Source of the DNA: Erysipelotrichaceae bacterium
Lineage (GTDB): Bacteria > Bacillota_I > Bacilli_A > RFN20 > CAG-826
DNA length: 64,000 nt
Assembly (NCBI GenBank): GCA_015059065.1
Contig: SVBE01000008.1
Span: 1-64,000, forward strand
Direction: 5' to 3'
Part shown: positions 51,625 through 59,078 of the stretch, piece after piece
Position numbering within the stretch: position 1 is the stretch's first letter
How the letters are laid out: each line of letters begins with the position of its first letter
Notes under the pieces: model-generated
What the model was told of the DNA's origin: nothing
The model's input: the letters and a program-made list of their open reading frames with translations, nothing else
Database searches by the model: none
Made by a program: the position numbers and the translations under genes

Positions 51625-51627
51625 ATG

Positions 51628-51643
51628 TGTGATTCAAATCACG
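51628..51643. promoter_or_regulatory. CRP/FNR-type operator between regulator and ABC operon
   Basis: TGTGA-TTCAAA-TCACG matches the CRP consensus TGTGA-N6-TCACA at 9 of 10 positions. It sits 4 bases from the regulator start and 47 bases before the lipoprotein gene. The downstream -10 could be TATTAT (51655) or TGTAATAAT (51663-51670 region), so the site's distance from +1 is uncertain. Confidence 0.6.
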
Positions 51644-51689
51644 CTTTCTAAAAATATTATATGTAATAATATCCAGGAGGTAAATATTT

Positions 51690-52673
51690 ATGAAAAAGAA
51701 TTTAATATTAACAGTTATGCTTGCTGGAATATCCCTAACAGCGTGTGGAACTAGTTCCCCATCAAGCAGTGAAAGTCAACAATCAAGTCAACCAGACATC
51801 AATACATTAAAGATCATCTCCCCAAGTGGGGCTCCAGCGATTGGTTTATATAATATGTTTAAAAACGGCAATGTAGAAATCAACGCGGATGCGAACAACG
51901 TTTTATCTTATTTATCTGCCGATAGCAGTAAAGATGTCGTCATCGCTCCAACGAATGCTTTAGTCTCTAAAGTGATGGGTAAAATTGATAATTTTAAGAT
52001 TGCCGCGAATATCACATTTGGCAATTTCTATCTCGCCAGTGTGAATACTGATGGGGAAGCGGTTATGACTAACGATAGTTATGTCGTCTTATTCCAACAA
52101 AACCAACTCCCAGATCGTTTATTTAAATATGTATACGGTGATGAATTCACTAATTTACATTATGTAACAGCCGCTTCTGACGCTGCTAAATGTGCAATCA
52201 CTGGTAAAAACGAAACAGATAATAATGCGAAAGTGGATTTCGTTTTAGTCCCTCAACCAGCATTAACTAATGTTTTAGCCAATTCTAAAGCTAATGCAAA
52301 GCTCTATAAGAACATTCAAGAAGACTTTAAAACTAAAAGTGGTGGCTTAGAAATCACTCAAGCTTCCATCTTTGTGAACACTAAATCTGATGAAGCAACA
52401 ATTAAAGCCTTCCTCGATAAAATATCTAAAGATATTAATGATGCATTAGCTAATCCATCTTTATTAAAACAAGCCGTTGAAGGTCTCTCTCAAGAAGAGC
52501 TCACCAACAAATTCGGCGTTGGTAGTGGTCAATTACTTCAAAAAATGATCGCTGATAATGCGATTAGAATCGGTTATAAACGCGCTTTTGATAATAAAAG
52601 AGCGATTGATAACTTCTTAAAAGCATTAAAATTCACCTTAGAGGACACTAGTGAAGAAGTTTATTACAAATAA
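51690..52673 (+). CDS. ABC importer substrate-binding lipoprotein (NitT/TauT/SsuA-like)
   Basis: The 327-residue lipoprotein has a signal peptide and lipobox LTAC, a Ser/Gln linker, then a periplasmic-binding fold: LKIISPSGAPAIGLYNMF, VVIAPTNALVSKVM, FNVKTKSDEATIKAFLDKIS-like C-terminal lobe. This layout is typical of the NMT1/THI5/SsuA group, which binds sulfonates, nitrate, thiamine precursors or similar small molecules. The ligand is not readable. AGGAGG precedes the ATG. The permease gene starts inside its 3' end (23-base overlap). Control by the divergent Crp/Fnr protein is likely. Confidence 0.82.
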   Translation: MKKNLILTVMLAGISLTACGTSSPSSSESQQSSQPDINTLKIISPSGAPAIGLYNMFKNGNVEINADANNVLSYLSADSSKDVVIAPTNALVSKVMGKIDNFKIAANITFGNFYLASVNTDGEAVMTNDSYVVLFQQNQLPDRLFKYVYGDEFTNLHYVTAASDAAKCAITGKNETDNNAKVDFVLVPQPALTNVLANSKANAKLYKNIQEDFKTKSGGLEITQASIFVNTKSDEATIKAFLDKISKDINDALANPSLLKQAVEGLSQEELTNKFGVGSGQLLQKMIADNAIRIGYKRAFDNKRAIDNFLKALKFTLEDTSEEVYYK

Positions 52674-53415
52674 TTACATCCTCTATTCCTTAGGAATAAT
52701 CTTCGTCTTTATTCTTTGGGTTATCTTTTCCTCTACCTTAGGTGGAGGAAATTTATATTTTCCGACCCCTATAGAAACTTTTAAGAAATTAGGGGAACTA
52801 TTAAGTGGTTCATATATCTATTTATCAATAGGATGGACCTTATTAAGGACTTTAATCGGGTTTCTCGCTAGTTTATTGGCCGCGCTTATTTTCGGCCTTC
52901 TAGCGGGCTCTTTTAGAAGCGTTTATATTTTCTTAAAACCATTAATGACAATCTTCAAGAGCTTACCAACAGCTGCATTAGTCTTTTTATTCCTCGTATT
53001 AAGTGGTTCTAGGTACGCGCCTGTATATATCGTTTTTCTTATTTCCTTCCCAATTCTATATGAATCTATCGTTGGAGGCATAAAAAGCGTTCCCCAAGAA
53101 ATAAACGATGTGTTAAGAATTGATACGGAAGGTGGGCTTGTTCCTTTAATGAAGATCAAAGTGCCGATCGCTTCTCCATATATCATCGTTGGTTTAGCCT
53201 CGAGTTTTGCTTTATCCCTTAAGACAACAATCATGGCTGAGATCATCACCGGAGATACAGGATATGGATTAGGCAACGCTATTAGAGCATATAGAAGTTT
53301 AGACCCAACAGATCTCTCCCCGATATTCGCAATATCATTGATTGCAATCGTCATTGTTTTAATCGTTGATTTAGTCGGATTATTCATCACAAAGTACATT
53401 GAAAAACGTAAATAA
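52651..53415 (+). CDS. ABC importer permease (NitT/TauT/SsuC-like)
   Basis: This 254-residue membrane subunit has six hydrophobic segments and the BPD_transp_1 EAA loop (IGGIKSVPQEINDVLRIDTEG region, about 139-160). TLLRTLIGFLASLLAALIFGLLAG at the start and GDTGYGLGNAIRAYRSL near the end are typical of the SsuC/TauC group. It overlaps the binding-protein gene and pairs with it. No cognate ATPase gene follows; one must be supplied from elsewhere in the genome. Confidence 0.85.
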   Translation: MKKFITNNYILYSLGIIFVFILWVIFSSTLGGGNLYFPTPIETFKKLGELLSGSYIYLSIGWTLLRTLIGFLASLLAALIFGLLAGSFRSVYIFLKPLMTIFKSLPTAALVFLFLVLSGSRYAPVYIVFLISFPILYESIVGGIKSVPQEINDVLRIDTEGGLVPLMKIKVPIASPYIIVGLASSFALSLKTTIMAEIITGDTGYGLGNAIRAYRSLDPTDLSPIFAISLIAIVIVLIVDLVGLFITKYIEKRK

Positions 53416-53829
53416 AAAAGGTTAATTCCTCTATATAAAACTAAGACAGTTATACTAGAAACTCGAAAACAGTGTTATCAAAACTAGTAGTTTTCTAGTA
53501 GTTTTTAAATCTACTAATTTCTGTGGATAACTCATTGTTAATAAACCTGATTATTTAGTGAATCGCTCTGTTTAATACTAGAAAATATTAGACTGAATCT
53601 TATTATTCTTATTATTGGTTGACATAATGGACATTATGCGAAGTAGTTATATAAATGAGTTTTTGGTAGTTAATAACAACTAATCACTATTGCGTTACTA
53701 CCTCAAACTATGTGCTTTTCTGATAAGAACCATAAAACAGAATAATTATCAAATGAAGGTTATAAGTTTCAACAATTCAAATCACTTTGATTTTATTGTG
53801 TTATAATTAGTAAGAACAGATAATAATTT
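53416..53829. other. 414-base intergenic region with repeats, a DnaA-box-like site and an operator-like palindrome
   Basis: No ORF is convincing. AAAACTAGTAGTTTT (a 7-bp palindrome) overlaps a direct repeat CTAGTAGTTTT x2. TGTGGATAA (53522-53530) is a DnaA box on the minus strand, but single. TTGACA (53619-53624) runs into CATAATG-GA-CATTATG (53623-53638), a promoter with an operator-like inverted repeat. TATAAT (53802-53807) is the -10 nearest to the ABC ATPase at 53830. Confidence 0.5.
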
Positions 53830-54699
53830 ATGATTAAAGTATCTAACTTAACTAAGAAATTTGAAGACGTTACTGCTATCAATAATCTTTCTATTGAAAT
53901 CCGTCCAGGTGTTAATGGCCTAATGGGCGAAAATGGCGCGGGTAAGTCTACTTTATTAAGACTCATCTCTGCTATTTATGTTCCAACTGAAGGTGAGATC
54001 ACTATTGATGAGCACCCTGCAAACTCATTAGAAGCTAAAAATATCTTATTCTTCCTATCTGATAACCCCTATTACCCACGTAATGCAGATATTAAGACCT
54101 GTGTTTCTTTATATTCATCACTATTTCCACTCGATGTTCATAAGACCTATGAACTAATTGATAAGTTCAAACTCCCAAAAGGACGTCGTGTTAATAATTA
54201 TTCTAAAGGGATGAGAAGACAGTTATTTATTGCTATTGCTCTAGCAATGGATTGTTCTTATATCCTTTTAGATGAAGCTTTTGACGGCGTTGATCCAATG
54301 GCGGTTGAAGTCATTAAGCAAGAAATTAAAGAGCAAGGCAAAGCTAAAACATTTATCATCGCTTCCCATAGTCTTACTTCTTTAGAAGGTCTATGTGATA
54401 ATTTCATTCTTCTCCATAAAGGCAACCTCAGTAAAGAAGCTAATATTATTGAAGAAGCCACTACTTATCAAAAATATCAAATTTTATTTGATAAAGAAGT
54501 TAAAGAAGAAGATATCCTCTTAAAAGGATATCCACTATCATCATTATCTAAGATTGGTTCTATTTCCCATCTTATCTTTAATGCTGATTTTGATATCGAT
54601 TCCTTTAAGAAGGATTTCCCATGCTCATTATTTGAAAAGATCAATATCGATGACCAAGAAGTATTTAAAGAAAATATGAGAAAGGAGAAGGATAGATGA
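53830..54699 (+). CDS. ABC transporter ATPase (YtrB-like)
   Basis: The 289-residue ATPase has Walker A GENGAGKSTLLRL (about 34-46), signature YSKGMRRQLFIAIAL, Walker B YILLDEAFDGVDP and the switch His in IIASHSL. The short Q-loop to signature region and the C-terminal domain (about 210-289) resemble exporters of the YtrB/CcmA type. It overlaps the membrane gene downstream by 4 bases (ATGA). The substrate is unknown; such pairs often export peptides or lipids or give resistance to envelope-active compounds. No Shine-Dalgarno is visible. Confidence 0.88.
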   Translation: MIKVSNLTKKFEDVTAINNLSIEIRPGVNGLMGENGAGKSTLLRLISAIYVPTEGEITIDEHPANSLEAKNILFFLSDNPYYPRNADIKTCVSLYSSLFPLDVHKTYELIDKFKLPKGRRVNNYSKGMRRQLFIAIALAMDCSYILLDEAFDGVDPMAVEVIKQEIKEQGKAKTFIIASHSLTSLEGLCDNFILLHKGNLSKEANIIEEATTYQKYQILFDKEVKEEDILLKGYPLSSLSKIGSISHLIFNADFDIDSFKKDFPCSLFEKINIDDQEVFKENMRKEKDR

Positions 54700-55871
54700 A
54701 ACCGTATATAAAATATACCATCAGAAGATATCTACCTTATTTCCTCACTCTAGGAATCATTTTGGTCGCCTATTTCATGATTTGTGTTAATGTGTCGAGT
54801 GCAGTCATTCGTTCATCATCGTCATATTACGTTTTTAATCGTCCCACATCCTCGATGCTCGGATTCTTCATCCCACTTATCATTTTGACAACATTTGCTC
54901 CACTATTTGTGAATCGTTATCGTTACCATATCCAAGATGTCGATCTCTTCTATCAAAACCCCAAAGGACAAAGAAGTATTAGATATGTCAATAACCTCGT
55001 GGTTCTAGTTGGTAGCGTTGCTATTTATACTGGATTATTTCTCTTATCCCTTCTCATCATGTTATTAATACAATTACCAAACGCTGGTAAAGTGATAACA
55101 AACGGAGATATAACTTATAGTTATTTCCTATTTAATTTTGGTTATTATATCCTTGCTTACATCTTGGTTTTAATCGCTGGTTGCCTTAATTACTTCATCT
55201 CTTATTACCTGGTGACTCGTAGCAATAGACTTATCAATTCCTTAATCATGCTAGCGTGTGGTTATTTCTTGCTCAATAATGCTTTAACCACCCCTTTATA
55301 TTACATCATGCATTACATCAGAATGATTAATCACGGGACAGGGTATTCTTTCATTGTCTCTAGCTCAAACGCATTCCACACTATTACGATGGTTAACCCA
55401 TTAGCGATTGTTTATGAAGCTTTTAATCCCCTAGTGATTGATATGAGCAGCGATTTCTTTAGTAGAAGAGAAGCTATATTATTGGTTCTCGACTTTGTTT
55501 ATCTTGGCCTATTTATTGTTATAGGCATTATATGCCTACTAGTTTTCATCAAAGAAAAAGAGAGCAGCGGAGAACTCGCTGGTAAACCGATGGGTAGAGA
55601 TTGCGCTCAGAAGATAATCTTTGAAGCTTTCTTTATCGTGTTAGCCTTTACTTTAGGAGCGGCAAACGTTAGTCCATCTTCTTTCCTCGCTTTAATGATT
55701 GTCTTACATATCGCGATTATCACTTTCCTCTGTGCTGGGCATTATATCTTTAACAGCATATTGAATCATCGCTTCACCTTAAATAAAAAAGACATAATTC
55801 CTTATGTCATAATCATTTCCGTCTATATTGTTACAATAGTGTTAACCACTATTCTCAGTAATGTTAAATAA
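54696..55871 (+). CDS. ABC transporter membrane subunit (ABC-2 type)
   Basis: The 391-residue membrane protein has about eight hydrophobic segments, with a first TM near residue 15 (YFLTLGIILVAYFMICV), a large external segment and the rest clustered at 100-390. The motif VDLFYQNPKGQRSIRYVNNL between TM2 and TM3 is the usual cytoplasmic coupling segment of ABC-2 exporters of the YtrC/D type. It is paired with the ATPase by a 4-base overlap. AAAGGAG lies 8 bases before the start. It converges with nadD::yqeK. Confidence 0.8.
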   Translation: MKPYIKYTIRRYLPYFLTLGIILVAYFMICVNVSSAVIRSSSSYYVFNRPTSSMLGFFIPLIILTTFAPLFVNRYRYHIQDVDLFYQNPKGQRSIRYVNNLVVLVGSVAIYTGLFLLSLLIMLLIQLPNAGKVITNGDITYSYFLFNFGYYILAYILVLIAGCLNYFISYYLVTRSNRLINSLIMLACGYFLLNNALTTPLYYIMHYIRMINHGTGYSFIVSSSNAFHTITMVNPLAIVYEAFNPLVIDMSSDFFSRREAILLVLDFVYLGLFIVIGIICLLVFIKEKESSGELAGKPMGRDCAQKIIFEAFFIVLAFTLGAANVSPSSFLALMIVLHIAIITFLCAGHYIFNSILNHRFTLNKKDIIPYVIIISVYIVTIVLTTILSNVK

Positions 55872-55874
55872 TAG

Positions 55875-56972
55875 TTATTTAAGATAGAAATCAAAACAAT
55901 CTTCTGTCCATGGGTTGCTCGTCATTTTACCGTTAGATTCGAGATAGTTTTTATTCGTTCTAAGCATGACGATAAAACCGATTTCATAATCTTCTTTCAT
56001 GAGTTCGATTAGTTTGCTGCTGTCATAGCCTCTTAATGGGTCTAATTTATCTGCCGCGTACACTATTCTTTCCATCGCTGACATCTTTGCTCTTCCTGTC
56101 GCATGGAATCTAATCGCGTCGAGGATCTCTTGGTCGTTAATGCCAAACTGTTGCTCTGCGATGATCGCCCCGACGAATTGATGGTATGAGAAAATCGGTA
56201 AATCTTTATAATCTGGATAATTATATTCGATGATTTCAAGCTGTTCTTCTCTGCTCATCGACTTCGCGATATCGTGGAGATAGCCAGCGACGAAATATCT
56301 GCCATAATTATGTTCATCTATCAATAAACCATTAGCCTCTGCGATTTCACAGGCCAGTCTCGCTACAGAAACAACGTGATTATATCTCTTCTCCGTATAC
56401 ATCGCTTTTACGCGTGGAACGAAATAAAGTTCATGTTCAATTATATAATTGAGGACTTTAGGAGGAAGATTGAGCTTAGACAAGTCTCTGATATCTGTTG
56501 AAGACATATCAAAAGTCTTACCTTTGATGAATTTCATATGATAAGTCTTCGCGTTCTCTAAAGGAACGGAATATCCACTTCGAGGATAATAGATGATTTG
56601 GACGAGTTCAGAGATCTCTTTAGCCTTTATCCAACGATGAAAATTCATCGCTTGATCTTCGCCGATGAGAAAATAGATTTTGTCATCAGGGAATTTCTTA
56701 ACAAAATATTCCACTGTATCGATGGAATAATTATTTGTGTCTTTACCACTATTGAGTTCAAATTCATCAATCTTAAGTTCTGGATAATCTTCAATAGCGA
56801 GCTTCAGCATATTGAGTTTATCTTTTTTTGATACGCTTTGGGCCTTCCAGATGCCAATTGGAGACGGAACCAAATAAACTACCGCGTTATAATCTTTCGC
56901 GGCTTTACGGGCCATATTTAAGTGTCCAATATGAATTGGATCGAAGCTGCCTCCGAATATTATGATATTCAT
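55875..56972 (-). CDS. nadD: Fused nicotinate-nucleotide adenylyltransferase and YqeK-type HD hydrolase
   Basis: Two proteins that are separate neighbours in Bacillus are one 365-residue chain here. Residues 1-190 are NadD, which makes nicotinate adenine dinucleotide: IFGGSFDPIHIGHL with the HIGH-type motif, and SSTDIRD. Residues about 190-365 are a YqeK-like HD domain: RYNHVVSVARLACEIAEA, AGYLHDIAKSM, FHATGRAKMSAMERIVYAADKLD. YqeK enzymes hydrolyse Ap4A-type dinucleotides. Fusions of this kind occur in Mollicutes. The start overlaps the yhbY stop. With nadE it supplies NAD. Confidence 0.92.
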   Translation of the reverse strand: MNIIIFGGSFDPIHIGHLNMARKAAKDYNAVVYLVPSPIGIWKAQSVSKKDKLNMLKLAIEDYPELKIDEFELNSGKDTNNYSIDTVEYFVKKFPDDKIYFLIGEDQAMNFHRWIKAKEISELVQIIYYPRSGYSVPLENAKTYHMKFIKGKTFDMSSTDIRDLSKLNLPPKVLNYIIEHELYFVPRVKAMYTEKRYNHVVSVARLACEIAEANGLLIDEHNYGRYFVAGYLHDIAKSMSREEQLEIIEYNYPDYKDLPIFSYHQFVGAIIAEQQFGINDQEILDAIRFHATGRAKMSAMERIVYAADKLDPLRGYDSSKLIELMKEDYEIGFIVMLRTNKNYLESNGKMTSNPWTEDCFDFYLK

Positions 56973-57262
56973 TTTACTAATTTGATTTTGGACTTCTCTT
57001 TATTCTTTCGATAAAGAATGATCACTCTGCCGACGACTTGCACGACTTCTGCATTTAATTTGCTCGATAAATCTAAAGCGAGTTCCATAATCGGCGAAGT
57101 ATAGCCTTTCATCACATCGATTTTGATGAGTTCTTTTGCGGTCAATGCTTTATCAAGCATATCTAAAACCGTAGAAGAGATTTCATTCTTTCCGATTTGA
57201 TATTTTGTTTCTAGAGTTGAGGCTAAACCTTTGAGCTGTGCCTTTTGGTGATTGTTTAACAT
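56969..57262 (-). CDS. yhbY: YhbY-type CRM-domain RNA-binding protein
   Basis: The 97-residue protein matches the CRM domain (YhbY/YqeI): LNNHQKAQLKGLASTLETKYQIGKN at the start and VVGRVIILYRKNKEK at the end. It binds pre-50S particles. The usual GxxG RNA-binding loop appears only loosely (MKGYTSP). It is coupled to yqeH upstream (stop/start overlap) and to nadD downstream. Confidence 0.9.
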   Translation of the reverse strand: MLNNHQKAQLKGLASTLETKYQIGKNEISSTVLDMLDKALTAKELIKIDVMKGYTSPIMELALDLSSKLNAEVVQVVGRVIILYRKNKEKSKIKLVK

Positions 57263-58404
57263 TATCTAATCTTTCCTAAGCATTCTTTCACTGCGACACC
57301 TTTTGGTAAGCTAACGAAGAATGTTTGTCCTTTACCGACAAAGCTGAACCAACCTAAACCTTGGATGGAGATATCATGAATCTTTTCATCATCTTCAATC
57401 TCAAAAGAGAAGACATCGTAGTCTGAGAAGTGAGTAAAACGATCGCTGACAGGACGGATGAAGCGTCTTCTAATATTCTCAGCATTGATTTCATCAATAT
57501 GGCTGGATTTTGCTTTCTTTGTCTCCACATCTTCCGCGCTATAGAAGCGGACAGTTGTCTGCACACCCTTATATAAAGTGAATGTCGCTAAGTTACCAAC
57601 CATGATCGCATCATGTTCATTGAGGAATTTGGTGGTAATGTTGACCTTTTTACGAGGGGTGAGATATTTACTATTTGTTTTCTCAATTTTATTGAGAATG
57701 CTGTCGTTGTTTTCAAATCCTGGGAGTTCATAGAAGAATGAGGAATTTGATAGAGGGACTGTTAAGACCTTCACATTAGTTCCTGGATATTCATCGATGG
57801 TAATATGCCATTTTGATTTGTTTTCAAAGTTTTTCATCATTCTATTGATGAGGGAAGTTTTACCACTAGTTAAGGAACCGATGAGATAGACATCGTGGCC
57901 TTGTCTAGCGATATTAATCGCTTCCATTAATTGAGGGGCATTGATTTCATCTTCACTACCGAATAATCTCACGGAATATGGTTTGATGCCGGAAGCTTTG
58001 AATCTCTCGTTTAAATAACGAGTGAATGTTTCATCATCGATGAGTTTGGAGAATAAGTCTCTTTTTGTACCGACAACAGAAACCTTGAGATGTTTGACCA
58101 TCTTTACAACTTCCTTAGGAAGATTGCCGTTAAATGAGAACAAGTCGACAACCCAAATAATGAATGCGTCTGTCGCATTTGCATCCTTAAGGATGTTGAT
58201 CACATCTTTCTCAACAGGGTTTAAAACTTGGCTGGAATTGTAATTTCTTAAATCATTGTAACAATTGTTACAATAAAGCAAGGCATTATCATCGTACATC
58301 TGAATTGTCTTATCGTCGATGTAGCCTTTTTCATTCTTATCTGTTGTTTGAAGAATCGCTCCACAGTGGAAGCACCTTCTCACTCTGCTAATCTTTGCTG
58401 CCAT
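57262..58404 (-). CDS. yqeH: YqeH circularly permuted GTPase (30S assembly)
   Basis: YqeH is needed for 30S subunit assembly. The preferred start is 58404 (380 residues, MAAKISRVRRCFHCG), with GGAG 8 bases upstream; the ORF-track start lies well inside yqeG. A treble-clef zinc finger (CFHCG...LYCNNCY) comes first, then permuted G motifs: G4 VGTKRDL (about 111-117), then G1 GSLTSGKTSLINRM (about 175-188), then G3 ELPGFEN. A C-terminal domain (about 260-380) follows. It overlaps yqeG by 17 bases. Confidence 0.92.
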   Translation of the reverse strand: MAAKISRVRRCFHCGAILQTTDKNEKGYIDDKTIQMYDDNALLYCNNCYNDLRNYNSSQVLNPVEKDVINILKDANATDAFIIWVVDLFSFNGNLPKEVVKMVKHLKVSVVGTKRDLFSKLIDDETFTRYLNERFKASGIKPYSVRLFGSEDEINAPQLMEAINIARQGHDVYLIGSLTSGKTSLINRMMKNFENKSKWHITIDEYPGTNVKVLTVPLSNSSFFYELPGFENNDSILNKIEKTNSKYLTPRKKVNITTKFLNEHDAIMVGNLATFTLYKGVQTTVRFYSAEDVETKKAKSSHIDEINAENIRRRFIRPVSDRFTHFSDYDVFSFEIEDDEKIHDISIQGLGWFSFVGKGQTFFVSLPKGVAVKECLGKIR

Positions 58405-58924
58405 ATACATCACTCCATTCTCGGATATTTCCGTGTTTATAATGATATCGTTTAATGATTCTTTCAAATACGCGATTGATATGAGTGGTCCACTGGTCTT
58501 CTTTGACTAATTTATTAGTCCAAATGACTCTTAAACCAGCATGATATCCACACCACACATCAGTAATTAACTGATCACCAATCAATATTGTATCACCTTT
58601 ATCAATACCTTTTGAATTGATAAATTTAAGAATGTTCTTCGCGAAAGGTTTTCTTGCTCCCCAAATGAAATCAACACCGAGGGCTGTCGCATAGCTTTTA
58701 ACGCGATTGCCTTTGTTATTAGATATGATTATTGGGGTGATTCCATTATCTCTAAGATTATTTATATAATCTATCGCCTTTTGTTTTGGTTTCATCAAAC
58801 GATAACTATCAAGAGTGTTATCTAAATCCGTCAAAACATATTTGATACCGAGTTTCTTAAAGAAATCCACAGGAAGATCATATATCGAATTAGCGTGAGC
58901 AAATGGAATAAACTTCTTAAACAT
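58388..58924 (-). CDS. yqeG: YqeG-family HAD phosphatase
   Basis: This HAD-superfamily IIIA phosphatase has the catalytic DxDxT motif in YVLTDLDNTLDSY, motif II IISNNKG and motif IV GDQLITDVWCG. Bacillus YqeG starts MLKKF, and the matching MFKKF here sets the start at 58924 (178 residues). AAAAGGG is close upstream. Substrate unknown; a related enzyme acts on phosphatidylglycerophosphate. It heads the conserved order yqeG-yqeH-yhbY-nadD-yqeK; aroE, present in Bacillus, is missing. Confidence 0.9.
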   Translation of the reverse strand: MFKKFIPFAHANSIYDLPVDFFKKLGIKYVLTDLDNTLDSYRLMKPKQKAIDYINNLRDNGITPIIISNNKGNRVKSYATALGVDFIWGARKPFAKNILKFINSKGIDKGDTILIGDQLITDVWCGYHAGLRVIWTNKLVKEDQWTTHINRVFERIIKRYHYKHGNIREWSDVYGSKD

Positions 58925-58976
58925 ATCCCTTTTATCATAAAGCAAAAAGTCATTTTATAATAGACTTTTGATAAAC

Positions 58977-59012
58977 AAAAAGAGACAGGAAATATTAATA
59001 TTTACCCATCTC
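58977..59012 (-). terminator. Intrinsic terminator of the parE-parC transcript
   Basis: On the minus strand GAGATGGGTAAATATT pairs with AATATTTCCTGTCTC over about 15 bp (two G-U pairs, one bulge), followed by TTTTTG. Just upstream (59020-59075) are several TACTAA repeats of unclear role. Confidence 0.7.
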
Positions 59013-59078
59013 ACTCTTATTATTATCTACTAAATATCTACTAATTTTATACTAATTACGAATATTTAATACTAAGTA

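Noticed and set aside
53522-53530. DnaA box and possible replication origin in the 53.4-53.8 kb gap
   Set aside because: Only one perfect box was found, with no dnaA, dnaN, rpmH or box cluster nearby. A single 9-mer is expected by chance in AT-rich DNA.
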